Source: Stigmatella erecta (GTDB lineage Bacteria > Myxococcota > Myxococcia > Myxococcales > Myxococcaceae). Taken from it: 64,000 nt of DNA. The notes beneath the pieces were generated by a model. It was not told where the DNA came from. It worked only from the letters and a program-made list of their open reading frames with translations, and did no database searches. The stretch is from NCBI RefSeq assembly GCF_900111745.1, contig NZ_FOIJ01000003.1, forward strand, positions 682,001 to 746,000, written 5' to 3'. The position numbers and the translations under genes are program-made. Position 1 is the stretch's first letter. Every line of letters starts with the position of its first letter. Positions 62,334-64,000 of the stretch are shown here, piece after piece.

Positions 62334-64000
62334 TCAGCCCTCCCTGCCCGCGAGGTGGAAGCGGTCCACCACGAGTTTCAAGTCCCGCGCCAGCGAGGAC
62401 AGGTCGCTGTTGGCGGCCACCATCTGCTTGGTCGCAGCCGCGTTCTGCTCGGTGACGCGCAGGATGTCCCCCATGGCGGCGGCGAGCTGGTCGGTGCCCG
62501 TCTGCTGCTGCTGGGTGGCCAGGGAAATGGAGCGCACCGCGTGCGAGGTCTGCCGCGCCAGCTCCAGGATGAGGCTCAGGCTCTCGTCCACCTGGGCCGC
62601 CAGGAGCGTGCCCGCATCGGTCGTCTTCAGCCCTGCCTCCGTGGCCATCACCGCCGCGTGGGTGGCATCGCGGATCTCCTCGATGAGCTGCTCGATGGTG
62701 CGCGTGGAGCGGAGGACGTTCTCGGCGAGCCTGCGCATCTCCGCGGCCACCAGCGAGAAGCCCCGGCCCACCTCGCCCGCCTTGGTGCCCTCCAGCTCCG
62801 CGTTGACGGCCAAAAGGTCCGTCTTGTCGGCGATCTCGTTGATGAACTCCACCACCTTGCCGATCTGCTGCACGCGCTTGTTGAGCCGCACCACCGCGTC
62901 CGCGATGGACTGGTTGTCCTCCTTCATCCGCTGCATGGCGGTGAGGAAGGCGGCCGCGTTGCGCTGGCCCCCTTGCGCGGCCGCGAAGGTGCGCTCGGCG
63001 ATGCCGGCCACGGACTCGGCGTTGCCGGCGATCTGCTGCGCGCTCCGGGCCAGCTCCTCCGTGGTGGCGCTCGTCTCGTTGAGCGAGCTGGCCTGCTCGT
63101 CGGCCCCCGTCTCCTGCTCGCCGGAGGTGGCCACCAGCTGCTCGGTGGTGCTGGAGATCTGCATGCCCGCGCGCCGCATCTGCGCGAGCGCCTGGCCGAG
63201 CTGCGCCTGCATCTGCACGAAGGCGGCCGAGGCCGACCACATCTCGTCCTCGGCGGGGATGACGCGCGGGGGGCGCAAGTCGCCCCGGGCAATGCGGGTG
63301 GCATCCTCGGTGATGGCCTGCAGCGGCTCGGCCAGCACGGCCCCGCCCGCGTACGCGGTGCTCAGCACCAGCAGGATGACGAGCGCCATCAACAGGCCCA
63401 TGGCCAGCCCGCCCTCGCCCCGGAACTGGGAAATCACCGCCACCTGCGCCTGCGGATCCTGCACCCGCACCATCTGGTCCAGCACCCGCACCGAGCGGTG
63501 GATGGTCAGATCGAGGATGAAGATGGACGGGCTGAGCACCGCGATGGCGGTGAACAGCACCAGCCGCTGGCGGACCTTCTGCCGCCGCGGCGGCACCGCG
63601 GCGATGAACTCCAGCGCCGACAGCCCCTCGTCCGCGATGCGCTCGGCGGCCTTGCGGCTGCGGCGCACCACCAGGAGGTACACGAGCAGTGCGCTCAGGG
63701 GCGCCAGCGACATGCCCGCCAGGGCGATGCGCATGCCCACCTTCCACGCCACCCCCATCAGGGGCGGAAAGAGCACGGCCACCAGCAGCACGCCGCCCAG
63801 CCACCCCTGGAGCGTGAACCAGAAGCACCGCTCCGGCACCGAGCGGGCCTCCTGGAGCGCCTCGCGCAGGTGCTGCTGCTGGTGGGGCACCCGGCCCTGC
63901 TCCAGCGCCCACAGCACCTTGAGGGCGCGGCGCTCCAGCACCGTGACGAGCGCCAGCGCCAGCGCCACCGCCACCGCCACCATCCCCAGGAAGGGGCCCC
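62334..64000 (-). CDS. Methyl-accepting chemotaxis protein (5' end outside the window)
   Basis: Open to the window edge, so the first helix or more is missing. The visible part has membrane helices near the edge and about residues 60-105 and 145-220 (visible numbering), a HAMP-like region, then the signalling domain with GFSLVAAEMRRLAENVL and EGTKAGEVGRG, very like its neighbour. It appears to be a tandem duplicate. The stop is 4 bp before the start of the next mcp gene. Confidence 0.88.
   Translation of the reverse strand, partial: GPFLGMVAVAVALALALVTVLERRALKVLWALEQGRVPHQQQHLREALQEARSVPERCFWFTLQGWLGGVLLVAVLFPPLMGVAWKVGMRIALAGMSLAPLSALLVYLLVVRRSRKAAERIADEGLSALEFIAAVPPRRQKVRQRLVLFTAIAVLSPSIFILDLTIHRSVRVLDQMVRVQDPQAQVAVISQFRGEGGLAMGLLMALVILLVLSTAYAGGAVLAEPLQAITEDATRIARGDLRPPRVIPAEDEMWSASAAFVQMQAQLGQALAQMRRAGMQISSTTEQLVATSGEQETGADEQASSLNETSATTEELARSAQQIAGNAESVAGIAERTFAAAQGGQRNAAAFLTAMQRMKEDNQSIADAVVRLNKRVQQIGKVVEFINEIADKTDLLAVNAELEGTKAGEVGRGFSLVAAEMRRLAENVLRSTRTIEQLIEEIRDATHAAVMATEAGLKTTDAGTLLAAQVDESLSLILELARQTSHAVRSISLATQQQQTGTDQLAAAMGDILRVTEQNAAATKQMVAANSDLSSLARDLKLVVDRFHLAGREG

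Noticed and set aside
1-64000. CRISPR arrays, insertion sequences, tRNA or rRNA genes
   Set aside because: No regularly spaced repeats, transposase motifs, or tRNA-like folds were noticed on either strand; a tRNAscan or ISfinder search would confirm.

Overview
The window is high-GC DNA (strong G/C at third codon positions, many overlapping start/stop pairs) from a fruiting myxobacterium, most likely suborder Cystobacterineae (Myxococcus / Stigmatella / Cystobacter / Archangium group). The best marker is the three-gene block at 20.9-24.3 kb, which matches the developmental mrpABC locus: histidine kinase, NtrC-type activator, and a CRP-family protein with the MrpC-like start MHGFNRPLGPIG. An ADYC-domain protein, Ser/Thr kinases, a chemosensory cluster and large secreted lipoproteins fit the same group.

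Layout. 0-3.9 kb: 3' part of a membrane protein joining a STAND-type ATPase to a formylglycine-generating-enzyme (FGE) fold, then an ADYC-domain protein. 3.9-12.1 kb: arginine locus, argR diverging from argF'-argB-argE-argH-argG-(P-loop gene)-argC. The carbamoyltransferase is of the N-acyl-ornithine type, so arginine is probably made through N-acetylcitrulline, with the M20 deacylase acting after carbamoylation. 12.2-20.3 kb: hisN, a membrane protein, truA, a Ser/Thr kinase, an rRNA-type methyltransferase, an amidohydrolase and an STT3-like membrane glycosyltransferase. 20.4-24.4 kb: Flp-like pilin diverging from mrpABC. 24.5-31.4 kb: membrane MutS-like ATPase, methionine salvage genes mtnB-mtnD-mtnC, an orphan nuoM and an OprO/P-type porin.

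31.4-42.7 kb is more accessory: BASS-family transporter, secreted GH18 chitinase, outer-surface hypothetical protein, a PepSY / response regulator / sensor kinase operon, secreted GH43 glycosidase, remnants of a rubrerythrin gene, an S33 hydrolase lipoprotein and a Cys-rich repeat lipoprotein. 42.8-46.5 kb: fatty acid beta-oxidation pair fadB-fadA, divergent from an M1 aminopeptidase and sharing a palindromic operator candidate. 48.4-51.9 kb: large VIT/vWA lipoprotein. Then an orphan DNA methyltransferase, rpmE, and a two-gene operon of a CpoB-like TPR lipoprotein and a metallophosphatase-like protein. 55.5-64 kb: chemosensory operon mcp-mcp-cheA-cheB-cheR (minus strand, first mcp cut by the window end).

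Main discovery candidate: the metallophosphatase-like gene at 53417-54520 (minus) is split by an in-frame TGA at 54391-54389. The TGA sits in a CG-x position followed by GGLARR, where related proteins usually have Cys. Immediately downstream is a perfect 8-bp stem with a GGUCUG apical loop 18 nt after the UGA, which fits a bacterial SECIS. This looks like an unannotated selenoprotein that a gene caller would report as a short N-terminally truncated protein. Other points of interest are the unassigned P-loop gene and the degenerate acetylglutamate kinase in the arg operon, and the regulatory sites upstream of mrpC.
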